DNA from: Eupeodes corollae | Taxonomy: Eukaryota > Arthropoda > Insecta > Diptera > Syrphidae | Length of the DNA: 64,000 nt | Direction of reading: 5' to 3' | NCBI RefSeq assembly: GCF_945859685.1 | Contig: NW_026605681.1 | Span: 204,952 to 268,951, forward strand | Shown: positions 50,635-63,460 of the stretch, in pieces | Numbering within the stretch: the first letter of the stretch is position 1 | Layout: every line of letters starts with the position of its first letter | Notes under the pieces: model-generated | The model's input: only the letters and a program-made list of their open reading frames with translations | Told to the model about the DNA's origin: nothing | The model's database searches: none | Translations under genes and position numbers: made by a program

Positions 50635-51640
50635 GTGGAACGAAAGTTGTACTACTAAAATCGTTCTACAAGCCGACAGTGGTGGCCGACAAAAATGTAC
50701 TATATATCAAAATGTAGATAATAAATAGGCGCAACTTTTCCTAGAACATACCCCAACTCTATCTTCAACCCTTGACACAATTACATGCTGTGGAACGAAA
50801 GTTGTACTACTAAAATCGTTCTACAAGCCGACAGTGGTGGCCGACAAAAATGTACCATATATCAAAATGTAGGAAATGAATAGGCGCAACTTTTCCTAGA
50901 ACATACCCCACCTCTATCTTCAACCCTTGACCTACTTACATGCTGTGGAACGAAATTTGTTCTACTAAAATCGTTCTACAAGCCGACAGTGGTGGCCGAC
51001 AAAATTGTACCATATACCAAAATGTAGGTAATGAATAGGCGCAACTTTTCCTAGAACATACCCCACCTCTATCTTCAACCCTTGACCTAATTACATGCTG
51101 TGGAACAAAAGTTGTACTACTAAAATCGTTCTACAAGCCGACAGTGGCGGCCGACAAAAATGTACCATATACCAAAATGTAGGTAATGAATAGGCGCAAC
51201 TTTTCTTAGAACATACCCCACCTCTGTCTTCAATCCTTGACCTAATTACATGCTGTGGAACGAAAGTTGTACTACTAAAATCGTTCTACAAGCCGACAGT
51301 GGTGGCCGACAAAAATGTACCATAAATCAAAATGTAGATAATGAATAGGCGCAACTTTTCCTAGAACATACCCCACCTCTATCTTCAACCCTTGACCTAA
51401 TTACATGCTGTGGAACAAAATTTGTTCTACTAAAATCGATCTACAAGCCGACAGTGGTGGCCGACAAAAATGTACCATATACCAAAATGTAGGTAATGAA
51501 TAGGCGCAACTTTTCCTAGAACATAACCCACCTCTATCTTCAACCCTTGACACAATTACATGCTGTGGAACGAAAGTTGTACTACTAAAATCGTTCTACA
51601 AGCCGACAGTGGTGGCCGACAAAAATGTACCATACATCAA
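50635..51640. repeat. 15-monomer spacing, copy 2
   Basis: Partner of about 48,310-49,310 at 2,325 bp: tactatat at 48,373 and 50,698, then cccaactc, tgacctactt, cataaatc and cataaccc in the same order. A private change is aaaattgtacc near 51,003. This is the third independent place in the window where a 15-monomer spacing is seen. Confidence 0.83.
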
Positions 51641-53570
51641 AATGTAGATAATGAATAGGCGCAACTTTTCCTAGAACATACCCCACCTCTATCTTCAACC
51701 CTTGACCTAATTACATGCTGTGGAACGAAAGTTGTACTACTAAAATCGTTCTACAAGCCGACAGTGGTGGCCGAAAAAATGTACCATATATCAAAATGTA
51801 GATAATGAATAGGCGCAACTTTTCTTAGAACATACCCCACCTCTGTCTTCAACCCTTGACCTAATTACATGCTGTGGAACGAAAGTTGTACTACTAAAAT
51901 CGTTCTACAAGCCGACAGTGGTGGCCGACAAAAATGTACCATATATCAAAATGTAGATAATGAATAGGCGCAACTTTTCCTAGAACATACCCCACCTCTA
52001 TCTTCAACCCTTGACCTAATTACATGCTGTGGAACGAAAATTGTACTACTAAAATCGATCTACAAGCCGACAGTGGTGGCCGACAAAAATGTACCATATA
52101 TCAAAATGTAGATAGTGAATAGGCGCAACTTTTCCTAGAACATACCCCACCTCTATCTTCAACCCTTGACCTAATTACATGCTGTGGAACGAAATTTGTT
52201 CTACTAAAATCGTTCTACAAGCCGACAGTGGTGGCCGACAAAAATGTACCGTATACCAAAATGTAGGTAATGAATAGGCGCAACTTTTCCTAGAACATAC
52301 ACCACCTGTATCTTCAACCCTTGACCTAATTACATGCTGTGGAACGAAAATTGTACTACTAAAATCGATCTACAAGCCGACAGTGGTGGCCGACAAAAAT
52401 GTACCATACATCAAAATGTAGATAATGAATAAGCGCAACTTTTCCTAGAACATACCCCACCTCTATCTTCAACCCTTGACCTAATAACATGCTGTGGAAC
52501 GAAAGTTGTACTACTAAAATCGTTCTACAAGCCGACAGTGGTGGCCGACAAAAATGTACCATACATCAAAATGTAGATAATGAATAGGCGCAACTTTTCC
52601 TAGAACATACCCCACCTCTATCTTCAACCCTTGATCTAATTACATGCTATGGAACGAAAGTTGTACTACTAAAATCGTTCTACAAGCCGACAGTGGTGGC
52701 CGACAAAAAAGCACCATATACCAAAATGTAGGTAATAAATCTGCGCAACTTTTCCTAGAACATACCTTACCTCTATCTTCAACCCTTGACCTAATAACAT
52801 GCTATGGAACGAAAGTTGTACTACTAAAATCGTTCTACAAGCCGACAGTGGTGGCCGACAAAAATGTACTATATACCAAAATGTAGGTAATGAATAGGCG
52901 CAAGTTTTCCTAGAACATACCCACCTCTATCTTCAACCCTTGACCTGATTACATGCTGTGGAACGAAAGTTGTACTACTAAAATCGTTCTACAAGCCGAC
53001 AGTGGTGGCCGAAAAAAATGTTCCATATATCAAAATGTAGATAATGAATAGGCGCAACTTTTCCTAGAACATACCCCACCTCTATCTTCAACCCTTGACC
53101 TAATTACATGCTGTGGAACGAAAGTTGTACTACTTAAATCGTTCTACAAGCCGACAGTGGTGGCCGACAAAAATATACCATACATCAAAATGTAGGTAAT
53201 GAATAGGCGCAACTTTTCCTAGAACATACCCCACCTCTATCTTCAACCCTTGATTTAATTACATGCTATCGAACGAAAGTTGTACTACTAAAATCGTTCT
53301 ACAAGCCGACAGTGGTGGCCGACAAAAATGTACCATATACCAAAATGTAGGTAATGAATAGGCGCAACTTTTCCTAGAACATACCCCACCTCTATCTTCA
53401 ACCCTTGACCTAATTGCATGCTGTGGAACGAAAGTTGTACTACTAAAATCGTTCTACAAGCCGACAGTGGTGGCCGACAAAAATGTACCATATATCAAAA
53501 TGTAGATAATGAATAGGCGCAACTTTTCCTAGAACATACCCCACCTCTATCTTCAACCCTTGACCTAATT
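51640..53570. repeat. 12-monomer (1,858-bp) tandem duplication, copy 1
   Basis: The unit is 12 x 155 less two single-base deletions, which both copies share: ccgaaaaaatg at 51,771 and catacccacc near 52,918. Further shared markers are caccacctgtatc near 52,299, aataagcg near 52,429, aataaatctgcgc near 52,735 and gctatcgaacg near 53,268. The left edge lies between 51,636 and 51,770. The copies differ at about one position (gctgtgg near 52,491 against gctaagg near 54,349). Confidence 0.9.
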
Positions 53571-55430
53571 ACATGCTGTGGAACGAAAGTTGTACTACTA
53601 AAATCGTTCTACAAGCCGACAGTGGTGGCCGAAAAAATGTACCATATATCAAAATGTAGATAATGAATAGGCGCAACTTTTCTTAGAACATACCCCACCT
53701 CTGTCTTCAACCCTTGACCTAATTACATGCTGTGGAACGAAAGTTGTACTACTAAAATCGTTCTACAAGCCGACAGTGGTGGCCGACAAAAATGTACCAT
53801 ATATCAAAATGTAGATAATGAATAGGCGCAACTTTTCCTAGAACATACCCCACCTCTATCTTCAACCCTTGACCTAATTACATGCTGTGGAACGAAAATT
53901 GTACTACTAAAATCGATCTACAAGCCGACAGTGGTGGCCGACAAAAATGTACCATATATCAAAATGTAGATAGTGAATAGGCGCAACTTTTCCTAGAACA
54001 TACCCCACCTCTATCTTCAACCCTTGACCTAATTACATGCTGTGGAACGAAATTTGTTCTACTAAAATCGTTCTACAAGCCGACAGTGGTGGCCGACAAA
54101 AATGTACCGTATACCAAAATGTAGGTAATGAATAGGCGCAACTTTTCCTAGAACATACACCACCTGTATCTTCAACCCTTGACCTAATTACATGCTGTGG
54201 AACGAAAATTGTACTACTAAAATCGATCTACAAGCCGACAGTGGTGGCCGACAAAAATGTACCATACATCAAAATGTAGATAATGAATAAGCGCAACTTT
54301 TCCTAGAACATACCCCACCTCTATCTTCAACCCTTGACCTAATAACATGCTAAGGAACGAAAGTTGTACTACTAAAATCGTTCTACAAGCCGACAGTGGT
54401 GGCCGACAAAAATGTACCATACATCAAAATGTAGATAATGAATAGGCGCAACTTTTCCTAGAACATACCCCACCTCTATCTTCAACCCTTGATCTAATTA
54501 CATGCTATGGAACGAAAGTTGTACTACTAAAATCGTTCTACAAGCCGACAGTGGTGGCCGACAAAAAAGCACCATATACCAAAATGTAGGTAATAAATCT
54601 GCGCAACTTTTCCTAGAACATACCTTACCTCTATCTTCAACCCTTGACCTAATAACATGCTATGGAACGAAAGTTGTACTACTAAAATCGTTCTACAAGC
54701 CGACAGTGGTGGCCGACAAAAATGTACTATATACCAAAATGTAGGTAATGAATAGGCGCAAGTTTTCCTAGAACATACCCACCTCTATCTTCAACCCTTG
54801 ACCTGATTACATGCTGTGGAACGAAAGTTGTACTACTAAAATCGTTCTACAAGCCGACAGTGGTGGCCGAAAAAAATGTTCCATATATCAAAATGTAGAT
54901 AATGAATAGGCGCAACTTTTCCTAGAACATACCCCACCTCTATCTTCAACCCTTGACCTAATTACATGCTGTGGAACGAAAGTTGTACTACTTAAATCGT
55001 TCTACAAGCCGACAGTGGTGGCCGACAAAAATATACCATACATCAAAATGTAGGTAATGAATAGGCGCAACTTTTCCTAGAACATACCCCACCTCTATCT
55101 TCAACCCTTGATTTAATTACATGCTATCGAACGAAAGTTGTACTACTAAAATCGTTCTACAAGCCGACAGTGGTGGCCGACAAAAATGTACCATATACCA
55201 AAATGTAGGTAATGAATAGGCGCAACTTTTCCTAGAACATACCCCACCTCTATCTTCAACCCTTGACCTAATTGCATGCTGTGGAACGAAAGTTGTACTA
55301 CTAAAATCGTTCTACAAGCCGACAGTGGTGGCCGACAAAAATGTACCATATATCAAAATGTAGATAATGAATAGGCGCAACTTTTCCTAGAACATACCCC
55401 ACCTCTATCTTCAACCCTTGACCTAATTAC
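53570..55430. repeat. 12-monomer (1,858-bp) tandem duplication, copy 2
   Basis: Near-identical to the preceding 1,858 bp, with the one-base deletions at 53,629 and 54,777 and gctatcgaacg near 55,126. It ends near 55,430, where the sequence resumes the order seen after 41,346 (gctatgg, acaacccg). The array therefore reads as an ancestral segment like 40.3-41.4 kb into which this duplication was built. Confidence 0.9.
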
Positions 55431-56740
55431 ATGCTATGGAACGAAAGTTGTACTACTAAAATCGTTCTACAACCCGACAGTGGTGGCCGACAAAAATGTA
55501 CTATATACCAAAATGTAGGTAATGAATAGGCGCAACTTTTCCTAGAACATACCCCATCTCTATCTTCAACCCTTGACCAAATTACATGCTATGGAACGAA
55601 AGTTGTACTACTAAAATCGTTCTACAAGCCGACAGTGGTGGCCGACAAAAATGTACCATATATTAAAATGTAGATAATGAATAGGCGCAACTTTTCCTAG
55701 AACATACCCCACCTCTATCTTCAACCCTTGACCTAATTACATGCTATGGAACGAAAGTTGTACTACTAAAATCGTTCTACAAGCCGACAGTGGTGGCCGA
55801 CAAAAATATACCATATATCAAAATGTAGGTAATGAATGGGCGCAACTTTTCCTAGAATACACCCCACCTCTGTCTTCAATCCTTGACCTAATTACATGCT
55901 GTGGAACGAAAGTTGTACTACTAAAATCGTTCTACAAGCCGACAGTGGTGGCCGACAAAAATGTACCATATAACAAAATGTAGATAATGATTAGGCGCAA
56001 CTTTTCCTAAAACATAACCCACCTCTATCTTCAACCCTTGACCTAATTACATGCTATGGAACGAAAGTTGTACTACAAGCCGACAGTGGTGGCCGACAAA
56101 AATGTACCATATATCAAAATGTAGGTAATGAATAGGCGCAACTTTTCCTAGAACATACCCCACCTCTATCTCCATTCCTTGACCTAATTACATGCTGTGG
56201 AACAAAATTTGTTCTACTAAAATCGTTCTACAAGCCGACAGTGGTGGCCGACAAAAATGTACCATATACCAAAATGTAGGTAATGAATAGGCGCAACTTT
56301 TCCTAGAACATACCCCACCTCTATCTTCAACCCTTGACCTAATTACATGCTGTGGAACGAAATTGGTACTACTAAGATCGTTCTACAAGCCGACAGTGGT
56401 GGCCGACAAAAATGTACCATATACCAAAATGTATGTAATGAATAGGCGCAACTTTTCCTAGAACATACCCCACCTCTGTCTTCAATCCTTGACCTAATTA
56501 CATGCTGTGGAACGAAAGTTGTACTACTAAAATCGTTCTACAAGCCGACAGTGGTGGCCGACAAAAATGTACCATATATCAAAATGTAGGTAATGAACAG
56601 GCGCACCTTTTCCTAGAACATACCTTACCTCTGTCTGCAACCCTTGACCTAATTACATGCTGTGGACCGAAAGTTGTACTAGTAAAATCGTTCTACAAGC
56701 CGACAGTGGTGGCCGACAAAAATGTACCATATATCAAAAT
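55431..56740. repeat. Transition into the diverged right-hand zone
   Basis: The first monomers match 41,346-41,570. After about 55,800 the variants become more diverse: gaatacacccc near 55,855, atctccattcc near 56,168, aattggtac near 56,361, gtatgtaatg near 56,431 and gtctgcaaccc near 56,634. One monomer near 56,041-56,090 has lost 14 bp. No gene; the frames at 55,741 and 56,502 arise from TAG to TGG and TAG to CAG. Confidence 0.82.
56041..56100. repeat. 141-bp monomer with 14-bp deletion
   Basis: The end of this monomer reads gttgtactacaagccg, where the consensus has gttgtactac, 14 further bases and aagccg. The triplet tac lies at both ends of the missing stretch, consistent with replication slippage or microhomology joining between tactac and ttctac. 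Confidence 0.9.
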
Positions 56741-58242
56741 GTAGATAATGAATAGGCGCAACTTTTCCTAGAACATACCCCACCTCTATCTTCAACCCTT
56801 GACCTTATTACATGCAATGGAACGAAAGTTGTACTACTAAAATCGTTCTACAAGCCGACAGTGGTAGCCTACAAAAATGTACCATATACCAAAATGTAGG
56901 TAATGAATAGGCGCAACTTTTCCTAGAACATACCCCACCTCTATCTTCAACCCTTGACCTAATTACATGCTGTGGAACGAAAGTTGTACTACCAAAATCG
57001 TTCTACAAGCCGACAGTGGTGGCCGACAAAAATGTACCATATATCAAAATGTAGATAATGAATAGGCGGAACTTTTCCTAGAACATACACCACCTCTATC
57101 TTCACCCCTTGACCTAATTACATGCTGTGGAACGAAATTTGTTCTACTAAAATCGTTCTACAAGCCGACAGTGGTGGCCGACAAAAATGTACCATATAAC
57201 AAAATGTAGATAATGAATAGGCGCAACTTTTCCTAGAACATACCTCACCTCTATCTTCAACCCTTGACCTAATTACATGCTATGGAACGAAAGTTGTACT
57301 ACTAAAATCGTTCTACAAGCCGACAGTGGTGGCCGACAAAAATATTCCATATACCAAAATGTAGGTAATGAATAGGCGCAACTTTTCTTTGAACATTTCC
57401 CACCTCTATCTTCAAGCCTTGACCTAATTACATGCTGTGGAACGAAAGTTGTACTACCAAAATCGTTCTACAAGCCGACAGTGGTGGCCGACAAAAATGT
57501 ACCATATATCAAAATGTGGATAATGAATAGGCGCAACTTTTCCTAGAACATACACCACCTGTATCTTCAACCCTTGACCTTATTACATGCTGTGGAACGA
57601 AATTTGTTCTACTAAAATCGTTCTGCAAGCCGACAGTGGTGGCCGACAAAAATGTACCGTATAACAAAATGTAGGTAATAAATAGGCGCAACTTTTCCTA
57701 GAACATACCCCACCTCTGTCTTCAATCCTTGACCTAATTACATGCTGTGGAATGAAAGTTGTACTACTAAAATCGTTCTAAAAGCCGACAGTGGTGGCCG
57801 ACAAAAATGTACCATATATCAAAATGTGGATAATGAATAGGCGCAACTTTTCCTAGAACATACACCACCTGTATCTTCAACCCTTGACCTAATTACATGC
57901 TGTGGAACGAAAGTTGTACTACTAAAATCGTTCTGCAAGCCGACAGTGGTGGCCGACAAAAATATACCATATACCAAAATGTAGGTAATGAATAGGCGCA
58001 ACTTTTCCTAGAACATACCCCACCTCTATCTTCAACCCTTGACCTAATTACATGCTGTGGAACGAAAGTTGTACTACTAAAATCGATCTACAAGCCGACA
58101 GTGGTGGCCGACAAAAATGTACTGTATACAAAAATGTAGGTAATGAATAGGCGCAACTTTTCCTAGAACATACCCTACCTCTATCTTCAACCCTTGATCT
58201 CATTACATGCTATGGAACGAAAGTTGTACTACTAAAATCGTT
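56741..58242. repeat. Right-zone HOR, 10-monomer version
   Basis: The marker catgcaatgg occurs at 56,811 and 58,361, 1,550 bp (10 monomers) apart. Ordered markers between are gtagccta near 56,866, ggcggaac near 57,067, cacctcacc-like tacctcacc near 57,241, catttccc near 57,394, tgtggataatg near 57,517 and 57,827, ctgcaag near 57,624 and 57,934, and tgtactgta near 58,118. The ctgcaag change removes a minus-strand stop and creates the two 60-codon frames here. Confidence 0.83.
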
Positions 58243-58427
58243 CTACAAGCCGACGGTGGTGGCTGACAAAAATGTATCATATATGAAAATGTAGGTAATG
58301 AATAGGCGCAACTTTTCCTAGAACATACCCCACCTCTATCTTCAACCCTTGACCTTATTACATGCAATGGAACGAAAGTTGTGCAACTAAAATGCTGTGG
58401 AACAAAATTTGTTCTACTAAAATCGTT
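58243..58427. repeat. 185-bp hybrid monomer
   Basis: The start is of the gacggt, tatcatatatg and catgcaatgg type, runs to gcaactaaaat, then jumps back 30 bp to gctgtggaacaaaatttg of another type. It can be read as a 30-bp insertion or as a deletion of 125 bp plus whole monomers. Since the two halves carry variants of different monomers, a misregister crossover is the simplest reading. After it the order matches 59,340 onward. Confidence 0.9.
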
Positions 58428-59860
58428 CTACAAGCCGACAGTGGTGGCCGACAAAAATGTACCATATACCAAAATGTAGGGAATGTATAGGCGCAACTTT
58501 TCCTAGAACATACCCCACCTCTATCTTCAACCCTTGACCTAATTACATGCTGTGGAACGAAATTGATACTACTAAGATCGTTCTACAAGCCGACAGTGGT
58601 GGCCGACAAAAATGTACCATATACCAAAATGTAGGTAATGAATAGGCGCAACTTTTCCTAGAACATACCCCACCTCTGTCTTCAATCCTTGACCTAATTA
58701 CATGCTGTGGAACGAAAGTTGTACTACTAAAATCGTTCTACAAGCCGACAGTGGTGGCCGACAAAAATGTACCATATACCAAAATGTAGGTAATGAACAG
58801 GCGCACCTTTTCCTAGAACATACCCCACCTCTGTCTTCAACCCTTGACCTAATTACATGCTATGGAACGAAAGTTGTACTACTAAAATCGTTCTACAAGC
58901 CGACAGTGGTGGCCGACAAAAATGTACCGACAGTGGTAGCCTACAAAAATGTACCATATACCAAAATGTAGGTAATGAATAGGCGCAACTTTTCCTAGAA
59001 CATACCCCACCTCTATCTTCAACCCTTGACCTAATTACATGCTGTGGAACGAAAGTTTTACTACCAAAATCGTTCTACAAGCCGACAGTGGTGGCCGACA
59101 AAAATGTACCATATATCAAAATGTAGATAATGAATAGGCGGAACTTTTCCTAGAACATACACCACCTCTATCTTCAACCCTTGACCTAATTACATGCTGT
59201 GGAACGAAAGTTGTACTACCAAAATCGTTCTACAAGCCGACAGTGGTGGCCGACAAAAATATTCCATATACCAAAATGTAGGTAATGAATAGGCGCAACT
59301 TTTCCTAGAACATACCCCACCTCTATCTCCATTCCTTGACCTAATTACATGCTGTGGAACAAAATTTGTTCTACTAAAATCGTTCTACAAGCCGACAGTG
59401 GTGGCCGACAAAAATGTACCATATACCAAAATGTAGGGAATGTATAGGCGCAACTTTTCCTAGAACATACCCCACCTCTATCTTCAACCCTTGACCTAAT
59501 TACATGCTGTGGAACGAAATTGATACTACTAAGATCGTTCTACAAGCCGAAAGTGGTGGCCGACAAAAATGTACCATATACCAAAATGTAGGTAATGAAT
59601 AGGCGCAACTTTTCCTAGAACATACCCCACCTCTGTCTTCAATCCTTGACCTAATTACATGCTGTGGAACGAAAGTTGTACTACTAAAATCGTTCTACAA
59701 GCCGACAGTGGTGGCCGACAAAAATGTACCATATACCAAAATGTGGTAATGAACAGGCGCACCTTTTCCTAGAACATACCCCACCTCTGTCTTCAACCCT
59801 TGACCTAATTACATGCTATGGAACGAAAGTTGTACTACTAAAATCGTTCTACAAGCCGAC
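58428..59860. repeat. Six-monomer repeat with 27-bp insertion
   Basis: Gaatgtatag occurs at 58,481 and 59,438, and aattgatac near 58,561 and 59,518, a spacing of 957 bp or six monomers plus 27. About 470 bp (58,430-58,900) are repeated at 59,387-59,857. The second copy has lost one base near 59,744 (aaaatgtggtaatg). Confidence 0.83.
58893..59074. repeat. 182-bp monomer with 27-bp internal duplication
   Basis: Bases 9-35 of the monomer are present twice: 58,901-58,927 and 58,928-58,954. The first copy reads ggtggccgac and the second ggtagcctac, a variant found in neighbouring monomers near 56,866, 60,176 and 61,881. The halves therefore came from two different monomers, which favours unequal exchange over polymerase slippage. 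Being 27 bp it keeps frame, which lengthens the chance open frame at 58,702-58,971 by nine codons. Confidence 0.92.
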
Positions 59861-60049
59861 AGTGGTGGCCGACAAAAATGTACCATATACCAAAATGTAG
59901 GTAATGAATAGGCGCAACTTTTCATAGAACATACCCCACCTCTGTCTGCAACCCTTGACCTAATTACATGCTGTGGACCGAAAGTTGTACTAGTAAAATC
60001 GTTCTACAAGCCGACAGTGGTGGCCGACAAAAATGTACCATATATCAAA

Positions 60050-61754
60050 ATGTAGATAATGAATAGGCGCAACTTTTCCTAGAACATACCCCACCTCTAT
60101 CTTCAACCCTTGACCTTATTACATGCAATGGAACGAAAGTTGTACTACTAAAATCGTTCTACAAGCCGACAGTGGTAGCCTACAAAAATGTACCATATAC
60201 CAAAATGTAGGTAATGAATAGGCGCAACTTTTCCTAGAACATACCCCACCTCTATCTTCAACCCTTGACCTAATTACATGCTGTGGAACGAAAGTTGTAC
60301 TACCAAAATCGTTCTACAAGCCGACAGTGGTGGCCGACAAAAATGTACCATATATCAAAATGTAGATAATGAATAGGCGGAACTTTTCCTAGAACATACA
60401 CCACCTCTATCTTCAACCCTTGACCTAATTACATGCTGTGGAACGAAAGTTGTACTACCAAAATCGTTCTACAAGCCGACAGTGGTGGCCGACAAAAATG
60501 TACCATATATCAAAATGTAGATAATGAATAGGCGGAACTTTTCCTAGAACATACACCACCTCTATCTTCACCCCTTGACCTAATTACATGCTGTGGAACG
60601 AAATTTGTTCTACTAAAATCGTTCTACAAGCCGACAGTGGTCGCCGACAAAAATGTACCATATAACAAAATGTAGATAATGAATAGGCGCAACTTTTCCT
60701 AGAACATACCTCACCTCTATCTTCAACCCTTGACCTAATTACATGCTATGGAACGAAAGTTGTACTACTAAAATCGTTCTACAAGCCGACAGTGGTGGCC
60801 GACAAAAATGTACCATATACCAAAATGTAGGTAATGAATAGGCGCAACTTTTCTTTGAACATTTCCCACCTCTATCTTCAAGCCTTGACCTAATTACATG
60901 CTGTGGAACGAAAGTTGTACTACCAAAATCGTTCTACAAGCCGACAGTGGTGGCCGACAAAAATGTACCATATATCAAAATGTGGATAATGAATAGGCGC
61001 AACTTTTCCTAGAACATACACCACCTGTATCTTCAACCCTTGACCTAATTACATGCTGTGGAACGAAATTTGTTCTACTAAAATCGTTCTGCAAGCCGAC
61101 AGTGGTGGCCGACAAAAATGTACCGTATAACAAAATGTAGGTAATAAATAGGCGCAACTTTTCCTAGAACATACCCCACCTCTGTCTTCAATCCTTGACC
61201 TAATTACATGCTGTGGAATGAAAGTTGTACTACTAAAATCGTTCTAAAAGCCGACAGTGGTGGCCGACAAAAATGTACCATATATCAAAATGTGGATAAT
61301 GAATAGGCGCAACTTTTCCTAGAACATACACCACCTGTATCTTCAACCCTTGACCTAATTACATGCTGTGGAACGAAAGTTGTACTACTAAAATCGTTCT
61401 GCAAGCCGACAGTGGTGGCCGACAAAAATATACCATATACCAAAATGTAGGTAATGAATAGGCGCAACTTTTCCTAGAACATTTCCCACCTCTATCTTCA
61501 ACCCTTGACCTAATTACATGCTGTGGAACGAAAGTTGTACTACTAAAATCGATCTACAAGCCGACAGTGGTGGCCGACAAAAATGTACTGTACACAAAAA
61601 TGTAGGTAATGAATAGGCGCAACTTTTCCTAGAACATACCCTACCTCTATCTTCAACCCTTGATCTCATTACATGCTATGGAACGAAAGTTGTACTACTA
61701 AAATCGTTCTACAAGCCGACGGTGGTGGCTGACAAAAATGTATCATATATGAAA
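60050..61754. repeat. 11-monomer HOR (1,705 bp), copy 1
   Basis: The order is catgcaatgg (60,122), gtagccta, two ggcggaac monomers, tacctcacc, catttccc, two tgtggataatg/ctgcaag monomers, tgtactgta and tatcatatatg (near 61,741). It is the 10-monomer unit of 56.7-58.2 kb with one additional ggcggaac monomer near 60,375-60,530. Unit length thus changed by one monomer. Confidence 0.87.
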
Positions 61755-63460
61755 ATGTAGGTAATGAATAGGCGCAACTTTTCCTAGAACATACCCCACC
61801 TCTATCTTCAACCCTTGACCTTATTACATGCAATGGAACGAAAGTTGTACTACTAAAATCGTTCTACAAGCCGACAGTGGTAGCCTACAAAAATGTTCCA
61901 TATACCAAAATGTAGGTAATGAATAGGCGCAACTTTTCCTAGAACATACCCCACCTCTATCTTCAACCCTTGACCTAATTACATGCTGTGGAACGAAAGT
62001 TGTACTACCAAAATCGTTCTACAAGCCGACAGTGGTGGCCGACAAAAATGTACCATATATCAAAATGTAGATAATGAATAGGCGGAACTTTTCCTAGAAC
62101 ATACACCACCTCTATCTTCAACCCTTGACCTAATTACATGCTGTGGAACGAAAGTTGTACTACAAAAATCGTTCTACAAGCCGACAGTGGTGGCCGACAA
62201 AAATGTACCATATATCAAAATGTAGATAATGAATAGGCGGAACTTTTCCTAGAACATACACCACCTCTATCTTCACCCCTTGACCTAATTACATGCTGTG
62301 GAACGAAATTTGTTCTACTAAAATCGTTCTACAAGCCGACAGTGGTGGCCGACAAAAATGTACCATATAACAAAATGTAGATAATGAATAGGCGCAACTT
62401 TTCCTAGAACATACCTCACCTCTATCTTCAACCCTTGACCTAATTACATGCTATGGAACGAAAGTTGTACTACTAAAATCGTTCTACAAGCCGACAGTGG
62501 TGGCCGACAAAAATGTACCATATACCAAAATGTAGGTAATGAATTGGCGCAACTTTTCTTTGAACATTTCCCACCTCTATCTTCAAGCCTTGACCTAATT
62601 ACATGCTGTGGAACGAAAGTTGTACTACCAAAATCGTTCTACAAGCCGACAGTGGTGGCCGACAAAAATGTACCATATATCAAAATGTGGATAATGAATA
62701 GGCGCAACTTTTCCTAGAACATACACCACCTGTATCTTCAACCCTTGACCTAATTACATGCTGTGGAACGAAATTTGTTCTACTAAAATCGTTCTGCAAG
62801 CCGACAGTAGTGGCCGACAAAAATGTACCGTATAACAAAATGTAGGTAATAAATAGGCGCAACTTTTCCTAGAACATACCCCACCTCTGTCTTCAATCCT
62901 TGACCTAATTACATGCTGTGGAATGAAAGTTGTACTACTAAAATCGTTCTTAAAGCCGACAGTGGTGGCCGGCAAAAATGTACCATATATCAAAATGTGG
63001 ATAATGAATAGGCGCAACTTTTCCTAGAACATACACCACCTGTATCTTCAACCCTTGACCTAATTACATGCTGTGGAACGAAAGTTGTACTACTAAAATC
63101 GTTCTGCAAGCCGACAGTGGTGGCCGACAAAAATATACCATATACCAAAATGTAGGTAATGAATAGGCGCAACTTTTCCTAGAACATACCCCACCTCTAT
63201 CTTCAACCCTTGACCTAATTACATGCTGTGGAACGAAAGTTGTACTACTAAAATCGATCTACAAGCCGACAGTGGTGGCCGACAAAAATGTACTGTATAC
63301 AAAAATGTAGGTAATGAATAGGCGCAACTTTTCCTAGAACATACCCTACCTCTATCTTCAACCCTTGATCTCATTACATGCTATGGAACGAAAGTTGTAC
63401 TACTAAAATCGTTCTACAAGCCGAGGGTGGTGGCTGACAAAAATGTATCATATATGAAAA
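61755..63460. repeat. 11-monomer HOR (1,705 bp), copy 2
   Basis: Partner at exactly 1,705 bp: catgcaatgg at 61,827, tgtggataatg near 62,688 and 62,998, tatcatatatg near 63,446. Private changes are ctacaaaaatcg near 62,161, gacagtagtgg near 62,800, gttcttaaagcc near 62,947, ggccggc near 62,968 and gagggtgg near 63,423. The cttaaag change is the one that opens the 87-codon minus frame at 62,754-63,017. Confidence 0.87.
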
